From Tolypothrix sp. PCC 7910 (GTDB lineage: Bacteria > Cyanobacteriota > Cyanobacteriia > Cyanobacteriales > Nostocaceae): DNA of 64,000 nucleotides. Numbering within the stretch: position 1 is the stretch's first letter; every line of letters starts with the position of its first letter. The stretch is from the NCBI RefSeq assembly GCF_011769525.1, contig NZ_CP050440.1, forward strand, positions 2,295,501 through 2,359,500. Direction: 5' to 3'. This document shows positions 1 to 9,362 of the stretch, one piece after another. The position numbers and the translations under genes were made by a program. The notes under the pieces are model-generated. The model saw only the letters and a program-made list of their open reading frames with translations. It made no database searches and was not told the DNA's origin.

Positions 1-762
1 ATGTACAAAAAGCGTATACTTGCTATTGACCTTGATCCTCAAAGTAATTTGACTAGTGCTTTAATGTCTGAAGATGTTTGGGAAAAAGAATTTGAAAGTA
101 AAAAATTGACCCTACCTTATTTATTTAAAGATCCTGAATATTTTTTAGAATATATTAAAACTGAAAATTTTATAGCTAAGCAAAATATTTCAAATGTTAG
201 AAACAGAAATTCTTTTGCTCACTTACATCTGATACCTAGTAGCCCAAGGTTATTTGAAATTCAGGAACAATTGCCATCAGGCTATTATTCTTTTAACTTT
301 AAACCCGTTGAGCTTATTCGTATAATTCTCAAACCTTTATTGAATAATTATGACTATATTTTAATAGACTGTGCCCCAAATATTAACACAGTAGTTAAAA
401 GTGCCTTTCTAGCTAGTAGTGCTTGTATAATACCCTGTGTACCAAACCGAATGTCAATTCATGGATTAGATTTATTACTTGAACATATTGAAAAGTTTAA
501 TAGAGATTATCTACATAACTTAAAACCACTAGGAACATTAATTTCTCGTTACAACCGAACTATAGCCCAAAGTGAAAATTTAAACTCTATTATTGTTAAT
601 CCTTTCTATCCACCAGTTTTTGAAACGAAAATTTTAGAAAGAGCAAAAATTGCAGAAGGTTTAGAATTAAGTAATTATTTGACATATAAACAAAAATATG
701 ACGATTCTCACGAATCTATGGTGATGTTAGCTAAAGAAGTGATTCAGAGAGCAGGTAGATAA
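1..762 (+). CDS. ParA/MinD-type partition ATPase, 5' end outside window
   Basis: Partial gene of the ParA/Soj family (P-loop ATPases that segregate plasmids or chromosomes, or position cargo). The visible part opens with ILAIDLDPQSNLTSAL, which in this family follows the deviant Walker A motif (KGGVGKT) by about 20 residues. That motif is absent, so the true start lies left of base 1 and the ATG at base 1 is internal. A Walker B-like segment YDYILIDCAPN is at about residues 117-127, followed by the family segment IIPCVPNRMSIHGLDLLLEHI. The stop TAA overlaps the ATG of the next gene (base 762 shared), so the two are translationally coupled. That is the usual arrangement of parA with a partner. 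Family assignment is firm; the cargo is unknown. Confidence 0.85.
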   Translation: MYKKRILAIDLDPQSNLTSALMSEDVWEKEFESKKLTLPYLFKDPEYFLEYIKTENFIAKQNISNVRNRNSFAHLHLIPSSPRLFEIQEQLPSGYYSFNFKPVELIRIILKPLLNNYDYILIDCAPNINTVVKSAFLASSACIIPCVPNRMSIHGLDLLLEHIEKFNRDYLHNLKPLGTLISRYNRTIAQSENLNSIIVNPFYPPVFETKILERAKIAEGLELSNYLTYKQKYDDSHESMVMLAKEVIQRAGR

Positions 763-1181
763 TGGAAGCATCACAAATTGCAAATTTATTAAGAGCTATT
801 GCAGAACTTGTAGAATCTGAACCGCAAGTTGCTAAGGCTGTAGAAAAATGTTTAGCTAATAGTTTAAATGCTCATAAAAGTAAAGATTCATCCGACGTAA
901 AACAAAAGCAGCCAAATCCTAGTAAAACTCTGGAAAATGGCGATATTATCCTTGCTGAATGTCGGCAAATTTTACGCGAACAGGGTGAAGAACAACTAAG
1001 GCTTTACTTAACTGAGTTAGGGGAGCAGGTTAGAGAATTATTGAAACACGGTCAACTTGACCCAAATCGCTCTATACGTCGCCGGAAGGATTTGAGTAAT
1101 ATTATTGAGCATATTATTCAAAAATTGCAAGCTCAAGATAAAAGCGGAAAATTACTTGCAGCTTCAATCTCTAAAACATGA
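762..1181 (+). CDS. Small hypothetical protein coupled to ParA
   Basis: A 139-residue protein I do not recognise. Its ATG overlaps the ParA stop codon, so it is almost certainly co-translated with it. The N-terminal 35 residues look helical (ASQIANLLRAIAELVESEP). A charged linker rich in Lys, Ser and Gln follows at about 45-62, then a longer helical part (about 65-130) with a basic patch NRSIRRRKDLSN. The position downstream of parA and the basic C-terminal half suggest a ParB-like or adaptor partner that binds DNA or ParA. This is inference from context; no ParB, HTH or ribbon-helix-helix signature is evident. Confidence 0.6.
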   Translation: MEASQIANLLRAIAELVESEPQVAKAVEKCLANSLNAHKSKDSSDVKQKQPNPSKTLENGDIILAECRQILREQGEEQLRLYLTELGEQVRELLKHGQLDPNRSIRRRKDLSNIIEHIIQKLQAQDKSGKLLAASISKT

Positions 1182-1214
1182 CACATATTTAAAAATAAAC
1201 CGTTTTTATTACTC

Positions 1215-2021
1215 CTAATTCTGCTGTTCTAACCAAGCTACCAAATCAGTAACTACAGAAAAATCGAGCAATTCTTCTCCCAAATCTTCTAACTGTTCAG
1301 CAGACAAATTCCGAACTTGCTCAAACAATGATGCATCAATATCACCAAAACGTCGTTTAAGCTGACGGCTAATTAATTTCAATGCTTCTTTTTGAACGAT
1401 ATCTTGATAAATTACAGATTCTTTCATAATATCCTCCCGTAAAAATTGCTGAACTAAATCCTTCTCAAACCGCAATCCAGCCAAAATCTCTATACAACCA
1501 GCTATATTTTGTCGCTGCTCTCTATTTGGAATTGTAGCGACTTGTTCAGCAACTTGTGCAAGCAGTCCTTGCGGTGAGTCAGTTCTGGTTAATGTTGCTA
1601 AAGGTAACAGTGCAGGATTTGCCAAAAATGTTACTGAGTCTTGTTCCCAGAGACGAACAACCTGATATTGGTGAATTGTTGTGTCGTCTCGATATTGTTC
1701 AATGAAAGCTACTTCGCTGGTAGTTTCTTGTAAAAAGATAACCACCTGCTTTACAGGACATCGGTATTGACGCTTTAACCTCACCGAATAATCGAGCATT
1801 CGGAAGTTAAGCGGCGGATTAGATATTGTTAATGTTTGAAATTCAATATGCAGAATTTGGTTAGCAGCTTGCAGAAATGTCACTGAATCTGCACGAATTG
1901 GCTCAAGTGTCAGTTCAGTTTTTAATACATCAATTTGTGGTACATCTACTCCTAGCAGCCAGCGCACAAAATCTGCAGGGTACTGTTCAGCTAGATATTT
2001 ACAAGCGTTGTCGTAACTCAA
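1215..2021 (-). CDS. Rpn-family PD-(D/E)XK nuclease/transposase-like protein with DUF4351 tail
   Basis: A 268-residue protein of the Rpn/YhgA-like group (recombination-promoting nuclease, formerly 'putative transposase'), very common in cyanobacteria. It starts MSYDNACKYLAEQYPADFVRWLLG, as the family usually does. The nuclease core is suggested by the segment around ILHIEFQT (residues 57-64), which carries the E-x-Q part of a PD-(D/E)XK site. The last 60 residues (LISRQLKRRFGDID...LEDLGEELLDF) match the DUF4351 domain often found at the C terminus. It is convergent with the ParA pair and tail-to-head with groEL. Cellular role is not established for cyanobacterial members. Confidence 0.8.
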   Translation of the reverse strand: MSYDNACKYLAEQYPADFVRWLLGVDVPQIDVLKTELTLEPIRADSVTFLQAANQILHIEFQTLTISNPPLNFRMLDYSVRLKRQYRCPVKQVVIFLQETTSEVAFIEQYRDDTTIHQYQVVRLWEQDSVTFLANPALLPLATLTRTDSPQGLLAQVAEQVATIPNREQRQNIAGCIEILAGLRFEKDLVQQFLREDIMKESVIYQDIVQKEALKLISRQLKRRFGDIDASLFEQVRNLSAEQLEDLGEELLDFSVVTDLVAWLEQQN

Positions 2022-2125
2022 GTTCTTTTTAGTTTTTCCGCAACATTAATTTATTTACTATGAACTACAACAATATAAGCTTTCTAAGCTGTATTTTTTG
2101 TGATTCTGTAATTTTTTAAAACAAA

Positions 2126-2160
2126 AAAACAGCCGCCTCCACTAGGGAAGCAGCTGTTTT
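2126..2160 (-). terminator. Rho-independent terminator of groEL
   Basis: Read on the minus strand just after the groEL stop, an AAAACAGCTGC...GGCTGTTTT hairpin is followed at once by a T-rich run (T7 then GTTTT). It lies 24 bp past the end of groEL and fits an intrinsic terminator for the groES-groEL transcript. Confidence 0.8.
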
Positions 2161-2183
2161 GACAAATAGGGGGCTAGAAAATA

Positions 2184-3966
<1,783 letters not shown>

Positions 3967-3969
3967 CCA

Positions 3970-4281
3970 TTACGCAACGACTGCTAGAATATCTTTTTCA
4001 GAAAGCAGGACATATTCTTCTGTGCCGAGCTTGACATCTGTGCCAGCGTACTTGGAGTACAGCACTTTGTCGCCGACTTTAATTTCTGGTTCTTGACGAG
4101 AACCGTCATCATTCCGCTTGCCAGGGCCAAGGGCGACTACTTCCCCTACCTGGGGCTTTTCCTTGGCTGTGTCGGGTAAATATAGACCACCTGCGGTCTT
4201 TTCCTCAGAGGCGCTCACTTTCACGAAAACGCGATCGCCTAAAGGTTTTACTGTAGAAACGCTTAAAGATACTGCTGCCAT
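3970..4281 (-). CDS. groS: Co-chaperonin GroES (10 kDa)
   Basis: GroES, the heptameric lid of the GroEL chamber. I place the start at the ATG at 4281, giving 103 residues that begin [20 protein letters not shown], as in other cyanobacteria. A GGAG ribosome-binding site (4294-4291) sits 9 bases upstream. A longer reading from 4311 would run through the CIRCE operator and is unlikely. Family landmarks: [10 protein letters not shown] at the N terminus, the mobile-loop region [17 protein letters not shown], and [14 protein letters not shown]. It is the first gene of the groES-groEL operon. Confidence 0.97.
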   Translation of the reverse strand: MAAVSLSVSTVKPLGDRVFVKVSASEEKTAGGLYLPDTAKEKPQVGEVVALGPGKRNDDGSRQEPEIKVGDKVLYSKYAGTDVKLGTEEYVLLSEKDILAVVA

Positions 4282-4298
4282 ATTTAATTTCTCCAGAG

Positions 4299-4325
4299 TT
4301 AGCACTCTCAACTCCTGAGTGCTAA
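4299..4325 (-). promoter_or_regulatory. CIRCE operator (HrcA binding site)
   Basis: A perfect TTAGCACTC-N9-GAGTGCTAA inverted repeat, 18 bp upstream of the groES start. CIRCE is bound by the repressor HrcA, which releases it on heat stress. It lies between the -10-like element and the groES ribosome-binding site, so it can block transcription initiation. Confidence 0.97.
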
Positions 4326-4353
4326 TTTACCGAAAAGTCGTACACAATGGCAA
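4324..4353 (-). promoter_or_regulatory. Probable sigma-70-type promoter of groESL
   Basis: On the minus strand a TTGCCA -35-like hexamer (4353-4348) and a TAAATT -10-like hexamer (4329-4324) are 18 bp apart, directly upstream of CIRCE and overlapping its edge by two bases. Position relative to the operator supports it; the start site is not proven by sequence. Confidence 0.6.
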
Positions 4354-4364
4354 CAATTTCTGGT

Positions 4365-4380
4365 GTACGGGTTTCCGAAC
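4365..4380 (-). promoter_or_regulatory. K-box of the groESL operon
   Basis: On the minus strand GTTCGGAAACCCGTAC matches the cyanobacterial K-box consensus GTTCGG-NNAN-CCNNAC at every defined position. It lies just upstream of the -35-like hexamer. The K-box has been linked to light/heat-responsive regulation of groESL in cyanobacteria, alongside CIRCE/HrcA. Confidence 0.85.
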
Positions 4381-4387
4381 TAGGTTG

Positions 4388-4432
4388 GGAATGAGGACTG
4401 GGGACTGGGGAATGGGGAACGGGGAAGAGGAA
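4388..4432. repeat. STRR-type repeat (GGGGACT/GGGGAAT heptamers)
   Basis: Tandem near-identical heptamers of the GGGGACTG/GGGAATGG type in the gap between groES and the next gene. The rest of the gap (4433-4620) is AT-rich and shows no gene. Confidence 0.65.
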
Positions 4433-4620
4433 AGCATTAACTCTTGACATTTGACTTTTGAACCTGAAATCTTGAGCTTTAATTACACATACTTAAGCAT
4501 AAATACTTATTAATATTTAACTTTCAGGTTTTTTGCTGTCAGTGATGAATATTTTTATAGGAATGAATTTATTTGCAAAGTGGGGAAATTGTTATAGAAC
4601 TGTAATCAGGGAGCAGCTCG

Positions 4621-5120
4621 ATGAGTAACAATACAGTGATCCAGTGCAGCCGTAAAATCCCCAAAACCACTAAATATCTAGACAATAAAGCCCTGGGTAA
4701 TTGTGTAGAAACTTTAGGATTTGCAAAGATTCAACGACATATTTTGATTTGGGTTAGCCAGACAGTTGCTAACTGCTGCTCAAAACAAGCTAGTCTGGAA
4801 TCCTGGGAATACTTAAAAAAGCGACTGAAGCAACTCAAACTCTATCAGACGCATAATAGTCGTCCCATTTGCATTAATGAAAATAAAGCCAATTGCTTGC
4901 GGCTTTTCGGTTCTAGACCGATAATGGTTGTTTACCCGGATGGTGTCTGGTATCGTCGAGCAAACACGGAAGTGATTGAGCGGATCACCCAAGAACACTT
5001 GATAGGCAAATTAAGGTGGTGGCAGAATATGCATTTTTAACCCATCCTTTGCCAGAAACTTCTCTGGTTGCTTGTGAACAACTGATAGAGGACTTAACAT
5101 CCGAAGGATATCGTAATTAA
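4621..5120 (+). pseudogene. Frameshifted (2Fe-2S) ferredoxin-like (thioredoxin-fold) protein
   Basis: The open frame 4621-5040 (139 residues) resembles cyanobacterial thioredoxin-fold [2Fe-2S] ferredoxin-domain proteins: LESWEYLKKRLKQL, NKANCLRLF, PIMVVYPDGVWY and VIERITQEHLIG appear in the family order. Two defects are visible. The frame ends in an unrelated tail (KLRWWQNMHF), while the next frame continues without a stop as VVAEYAFLTHPLPETS...LIEDLTSEGYRN to a TAA at 5118-5120. One base lost near 5006 would explain this (HLIGGQIKVVAEYAF when restored). Also, the motif usually read as CLRVC is CLRLF here, so one expected cluster ligand is missing. It is probably a decaying gene, or a sequencing error for the frameshift alone. 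Confidence 0.65.
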
Positions 5121-5430
5121 GTAGTAAGCGCTCTGAAGCGGGGGTTGGTTTTGAGCTAGGGTCATCTTCAGCCATTACTGAACTTGTGAATCGGAAGGAT
5201 TATTATTTAATCAGCGCTTTTTTCACCCGCCACTTTCAAAGCGATATATAATAACGCATTATAATTACTACTGCTCTACGTATCCTTACTGGACTATTGC
5301 CAATAAGCTAGTAGTCTCCTAAACAGTGGTTATCACTGATAAGACTTCCCAGAAGCAAAGGCAGGTTAAGTGGGAAAAAAGACAACATCTCAGAATAATC
5401 CACCATAGAGGATAAATATACAAGACCTTG
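5121..5430. other. Intergenic region upstream of the response regulator
   Basis: About 310 bp with no plausible gene. It contains no repeat I can define and presumably holds the response-regulator promoter. A GAGGA sequence at about 5408 is the only ribosome-binding-like element near the start. Confidence 0.5.
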
Positions 5431-6108
5431 ATGGACCGAAGCGCGACAAGTGCCACTGCTATGAAAGAGCCCAGCATGAAAGATCACAAACGACTTCTAC
5501 TGATTGATGATGACCCTAACCTCATCTTGCTGGTGAAGGATTACTTGGAATTCCGGGGATATGAAGTCATCACCGCCGAAAATGGAAGAGAAGCTTTAGA
5601 AATTCTAGAGCATGATGTTCCAGATATGATTATCTGCGACGTGATGATGCCGGAAATGGACGGATACACTTTTGTAGAACAAGTCCGGCAAAATGAACGT
5701 ACCAGCTGGATTCCCGTTCTTTTCCTTTCAGCTAAAGGACAAAGCGCAGACCGAGTTAAAGGTCTAAATAAAGGTGCTGACGTTTATATGGTCAAGCCTT
5801 TTGAACCTGAAGAACTCGTAGCGCAAGTAGAATCTTCACTGAAACAAACTATCCGTTGGAAAGAACACCAAGCAAAAGGAGGGGAAAACGGTTCTCGTAT
5901 CCAGGTTCCCTTCGATGTACAGTTAACTCCAACCGAACTAAAAGTTGTACAGTTCGTAGCTAGGGGTTTAGCTAACCGCGAAATTGCGGAAGAGTTAAAC
6001 GTCAGTCAGCGTACTGTTGAAAGCCATGTGTCCAATATGTTGGGCAAAACTAATCTCCACAACCGTACTGAACTAGCACGGTGGGCGATTGAAAATCAAA
6101 TGGCTTAA
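5431..6108 (+). CDS. NarL/LuxR-type two-component response regulator
   Basis: Response regulator with an N-terminal receiver domain and a C-terminal LuxR-type helix-turn-helix. The receiver shows LLLIDDDPN, the phospho-acceptor aspartate in IICDVMMPEMDGYTF, and the lysine in YMVKPFEPEE. The output domain shows LTPTELKVVQFVARGLANREIAEELNVS followed by TVESHVSNMLGKTNLHNRTELARWA, the classic GerE/LuxR pattern. Several starts are possible: ATG 5431, ATG 5461 and ATG 5476. The receiver begins soon after the last, so 5476 would also give a complete protein. No kinase is adjacent, so it is an orphan regulator. It resembles the Ycf29-like regulators of cyanobacteria and red-algal plastids; the target genes are unknown. 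Confidence 0.9.
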   Translation: MDRSATSATAMKEPSMKDHKRLLLIDDDPNLILLVKDYLEFRGYEVITAENGREALEILEHDVPDMIICDVMMPEMDGYTFVEQVRQNERTSWIPVLFLSAKGQSADRVKGLNKGADVYMVKPFEPEELVAQVESSLKQTIRWKEHQAKGGENGSRIQVPFDVQLTPTELKVVQFVARGLANREIAEELNVSQRTVESHVSNMLGKTNLHNRTELARWAIENQMA

Positions 6109-6110
6109 AT

Positions 6111-6164
6111 AGCTATCAGCATTCAGCCGTCAGGCTTTAGCTGTCTAATTGACTGCTGATAGCT
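6111..6164. repeat. Inverted repeat after the response regulator
   Basis: AGCTATCAGC (6111-6120) and GCTGATAGCT (6155-6164) form a perfect 10-bp inverted repeat 3 bp after the stop codon, with extra pairing possible inside the loop. There is no clear T-run, so it may stabilise or end the transcript, or be a dispersed repeat. Confidence 0.55.
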
Positions 6165-7279
6165 GATAGTTTAATGATTACTAAACTGCTTGCAGAATGA
6201 ATTGGCGGAAATTTCTCAATTTAATTCATCAAATTCTGAGATCCAGTGTCAAACCCCATGAATTATAAATTGTGAAGCTAATGATTAAGTTTCGTAACTT
6301 CCTGTTTTCATAATTCACCGCTAACAAGAGAGTCGTTACTAGTTGATACTGGCAACTCTACCATCTAGCGGAACTGCTCCCGCTTAACCTCCGCTCCCTA
6401 GGTAAATTGGTAGTTGCTGATTACTTGACAGTAGGTGATTCTGGCTCCTCACAAAATAGCGGCTATTTCTGGATGTTGGGTTAGTAGAAAGAGCATTTAA
6501 ACTTAGGGCAGAAGATAACTATAGTTTGTCCTGAGTTACGGCCTCGCCAATCTCACCATGCCATAACGGGATTTCTAGGATTGAGAGTACATCACCATCA
6601 TCAGTCCCACTCGCTTGCTGATATTTAGTTCAGAGTACGCATCTCCTCACTTGAATCGCACTATGGAATTTAGCAAGCGGGTGTTTCTTTCATTAGTTAT
6701 TAATTGGCACTTAGTCTCACTAATGCTATGGGAATTTTAATGGCAACTTCTGTCTCATATTCAGGACGGGATGTTAAGTAGATATTGCCGTGATGATCCT
6801 CCATAACTTGATAGTTAATAGCTAATCTCAGTAGTTAAAAGCAATTCAACCCAACTATGTAAAGCTTTGCAGGGGGTAAGGGAAAAATTTTTCCTTTCCT
6901 CCTTTTCTCTATGTGTCTAGCTTGGAAGTGCTGAGTTCTCTTAGCAGTAGCAGGGCATTTAGCCTGTGCTAAGTAAAAATCCCAATTTCACTTTCATCCA
7001 AGGCTTGTGAAACTTTTTTTATTAGGACATCTTTCTCTGCTGAAACAGCGATCGCAGTTTATCAGATATATAACTTTCTTAGGTTGGCAAGGTTACCATC
7101 CAAGCTTTATCCTAAAAAAACTAAGTATTTGTATTTTTAGGAAACCTATCATAGCATATTTGTGCTATTTCATACCTAACAAAATACTAAATAACTGATG
7201 TAAAACTTCACAGAAAACAACAGTCATTAATTCCTAAGTTAATTGTGACTGCTGCCAAGACACCCTTGATGCTTAAAAT
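6165..7279. other. Gene-poor 1.1-kb gap
   Basis: No intact gene is convincing here; a 63-codon frame at 7007-7198 has no family resemblance or ribosome-binding site. The gap contains a histidine-kinase remnant (6700-6840, minus strand) and a 12-13-bp near-perfect inverted repeat, ACTCGCTTGCT (about 6608-6618) against AGCAAGCGGGT (about 6672-6682). AAATAGC/GCTATTT also forms a small palindrome near 6454-6468. Confidence 0.5.
6700..6840 (-). pseudogene. Remnant of a histidine-kinase ATPase domain C-terminus
   Basis: On the minus strand a short open segment reads LRLAINYQVMEDHHGN, then IYLTSRPEYETEVAIKIPIA, then LVRLSAN and stop (TAA at 6702-6700). This follows the closing pattern of HATPase_c domains (GLGLAISYQIVEDHHG, then S-x-P-x-x-GTEF-x-I-x-IPI). 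Just upstream in the same frame is a stop codon, and no N-box, D-box or HisKA part is visible, so only about 45 codons remain. I read it as the tail of a deleted sensor kinase. Confidence 0.55.
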
Positions 7280-7819
7280 ATGGCTTGGAACAACCTCTTA
7301 CAACCGGACTTGATTTTAGAAGGTTCCATTTTAAAACTGACACCAGAAATTATCCAGCAATATGGATTAAAGGGATTAGTGCTGGATGTCGATGAGACTT
7401 TAGTACCAATGAAAATAGGGGCGGCTTCAGCAGAACTACAACAATGGGTAGAGGAAATGCGTGCCTGTGCTGTGCTTTGGTTAGTCAGCAATAACTTGAG
7501 TGAAGCGCGGATTGGGAGTATTGCCCGTTCCCTGAACCTACCTTATTATCTAGGCGCTGCCAAACCTTCACGACGCAAAATTAGAGCCGCACTCAAGGCG
7601 ATGAATTTACCCGTTCACCAAGTGGGGATGGTAGGCGATCGCTTGTTTACCGATGTCTTAGCAGGTAACCGCTTGGGAATGTTTACCATCTTGGTGGAAC
7701 CAATTATCCATCCCGAGATGGCTCTGCGCTCTCACCCCATCAGAAACTTTGAAGTTTGGGTGTCTGAAGCCTTGGGCGCTAGCATCAGCCCAAAATACAC
7801 AAAAATTCACAAAGATTGA
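7280..7819 (+). CDS. YqeG-family HAD IIIA phosphatase
   Basis: A 179-residue HAD-superfamily protein of the YqeG type. Motif I is LVLDVDETLVP (residues 34-44; the two aspartates are nucleophile and general acid). Motif II is LWLVSNN (about 72-78), the lysine segment AKPSRRKIRAALK follows, and motif IV is MVGDRLFTDVLAGNRLGM (about 120-137). This order and size match bacterial YqeG, related to phosphatidylglycerophosphate phosphatase (PGP phosphatase), a role proposed for cyanobacterial and plant relatives. The physiological substrate here is inferred. It is monocistronic, with a strong terminator downstream at 7955-8007. Confidence 0.9.
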   Translation: MAWNNLLQPDLILEGSILKLTPEIIQQYGLKGLVLDVDETLVPMKIGAASAELQQWVEEMRACAVLWLVSNNLSEARIGSIARSLNLPYYLGAAKPSRRKIRAALKAMNLPVHQVGMVGDRLFTDVLAGNRLGMFTILVEPIIHPEMALRSHPIRNFEVWVSEALGASISPKYTKIHKD

Positions 7820-7954
7820 ACTTTAGTTAAAAAACTAAATCTAAAAAAAACATTAAGGAATCTTTCGCAATGAAAAAAATCTGGGATTATAAGTGTTAAT
7901 AACATGGGGTCAGCCAAAAAAAGACCCTAAAGTTTAATAAATACATATAAAACC

Positions 7955-8007
7955 GTAAAGCGTCAGCCCTCACTAATAGAGGTGCTGGCGCTTTACAATT
8001 TTTTTTA
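7955..8007 (+). terminator. Rho-independent terminator after the YqeG-type gene
   Basis: GTAAAGCGTCAGC (7955-7967) pairs with GCTGGCGCTTTAC (7984-7996) with a single G-U pair, followed by AA and a T-run (T8). A textbook intrinsic terminator, 135 bp past the stop codon. Confidence 0.9.
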
Positions 8008-8009
8008 GT

Positions 8010-8075
8010 CATTTGTTACTTGTCCTTTGTCTGATAACAAATGCCCAATGCCCAATGCCCCATGCCCCATACCCA
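8010..8075. repeat. STRR-type repeats directly before proB
   Basis: TTTGTCA/CTTTGTC units followed by CAATGCC/CATGCCC heptamers run right up to the proB start codon. They create a false in-frame extension (from 8013), which is not part of the protein. Confidence 0.75.
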
Positions 8076-9185
8076 ATGTCTAAAACAATCGTCGTTAAAA
8101 TTGGTACTTCTAGCCTGACTCAGCCAGAAACCGGACAACTGGCACTTTCTACTATTGCGACTTTAGCTGAGACACTCTCTGATTTGCAACGCCAAGGTCA
8201 TCACGTGATTTTGGTGTCCTCTGGTGCAGTGGGGGTGGGTTGTGCACGGTTGGGTTTAACGGAACGTCCCAAAGCGATCGCTCTCAAACAAGCAGTCGCC
8301 GCAGTCGGACAAGGACGGTTAATGCGAGTTTACGATGATTTATTTACCACCCTGCAACAGCCAATTGCCCAAGTTTTGTTAACTCGTAGCGATTTGGTAC
8401 AGCGTAGCCGCTATCTCAATATCTACAACACCTTTCGCGAACTGCTGGGACTAGGGGTAATTCCGGTAGTCAATGAAAACGATACGGTAGCGGTGGATGA
8501 GCTAAAATTTGGCGATAATGACACCCTTTCAGCATTAGTTGCTAGTTTAGTCGAAGCAGATTGGCTATTTTTGCTGACTGATGTTGATAGATTGTACTCA
8601 GCAGATCCCCGTTCTGTACCTGATGCTCAACCAATATCTTTGGTGAGTAGTATTAAAGAATTAGCCAAATTACAGATTCAGACAGGTTCTCAAGGTTCGC
8701 AATGGGGTACTGGCGGGATGATCACCAAAATTTCGGCGGCGAGAATTGCGATCGCGGCTGGTGTGCGGACAGTAATTACCCAAGGAAGATTTCCCCGCAA
8801 CATCGAAAAAATATTACAAGGTGAACCGATAGGTACGCACTTTGAACCGCAGCCAGAACCCACCTCCGCCAGAAAACGTTGGATAGCTTACGGCCTTGTC
8901 CCCGCAGGAAAATTATATTTAGATGCAGGTGCGATCGCAGCCATTTCTGAATCTGGAAAATCCTTATTAGCGGCTGGTATCAAAGCAGTAGAGGGAGAAT
9001 TTGATACACAAGAAGCAGTGCAATTATGTGATAGTACTGGTAACGAAATCGCCAGAGGGCTGGTGAACTACAACAGCGAAGAACTGCAAAAAATTCGCGG
9101 TTGTCATTCACGAGAAATCCCTACAATATTGGGCTACGCTGGCGCGGAAACTGTAGTTCACCGAGATAATTTAGTGTTGACTTAG
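8076..9185 (+). CDS. proB: Glutamate 5-kinase (ProB)
   Basis: Catalyses ATP-dependent phosphorylation of glutamate to glutamyl 5-phosphate, the first committed step of proline synthesis. The start is set at the ATG at 8076 (369 residues, [16 protein letters not shown]), because the upstream in-frame part is repeat DNA. The amino-acid kinase domain shows [18 protein letters not shown] at about 47-55, VVNENDTVA and [12 protein letters not shown] near 140-165, and [12 protein letters not shown] near 208-220. The C-terminal 90 residues form a PUA domain ([13 protein letters not shown]...[10 protein letters not shown]), usual for ProB. No proA lies nearby. Confidence 0.96.
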   Translation: MSKTIVVKIGTSSLTQPETGQLALSTIATLAETLSDLQRQGHHVILVSSGAVGVGCARLGLTERPKAIALKQAVAAVGQGRLMRVYDDLFTTLQQPIAQVLLTRSDLVQRSRYLNIYNTFRELLGLGVIPVVNENDTVAVDELKFGDNDTLSALVASLVEADWLFLLTDVDRLYSADPRSVPDAQPISLVSSIKELAKLQIQTGSQGSQWGTGGMITKISAARIAIAAGVRTVITQGRFPRNIEKILQGEPIGTHFEPQPEPTSARKRWIAYGLVPAGKLYLDAGAIAAISESGKSLLAAGIKAVEGEFDTQEAVQLCDSTGNEIARGLVNYNSEELQKIRGCHSREIPTILGYAGAETVVHRDNLVLT

Positions 9186-9230
9186 GGATTGGGCATTGGG
9201 CATTGGGCATTGGGGACAAGGGGACAAGGA
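9184..9230. repeat. STRR-type repeats after proB
   Basis: GGGCATT heptamers in tandem, followed by GGGGACAAGGGGACAAGG. The remainder of the gap to 9362 shows no gene. Confidence 0.7.
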
Positions 9231-9362
9231 GATATTCCCATTACCCATTACCCAACCCCTTTTGATCAAGGCTAATTTCTTGGCTGCTTGATGTTCCCAC
9301 CAGAGAGGAAAAGGGAATTCTAGGTTTACAAACAACGTGTATATCAAGCAGTCCCTAAACGG

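Noticed and set aside
6445-6453. CTCCTCACA, reminiscent of the loop of the cyanobacterial small RNA Yfr1
   Set aside because: The full ACTCCTCACAC motif, the two flanking hairpins and a terminal T-run are absent.
7007-7198. 63-codon open frame in the gap before the YqeG-type gene
   Set aside because: No ribosome-binding site, no recognisable family, and the composition looks like AT-rich intergenic DNA.
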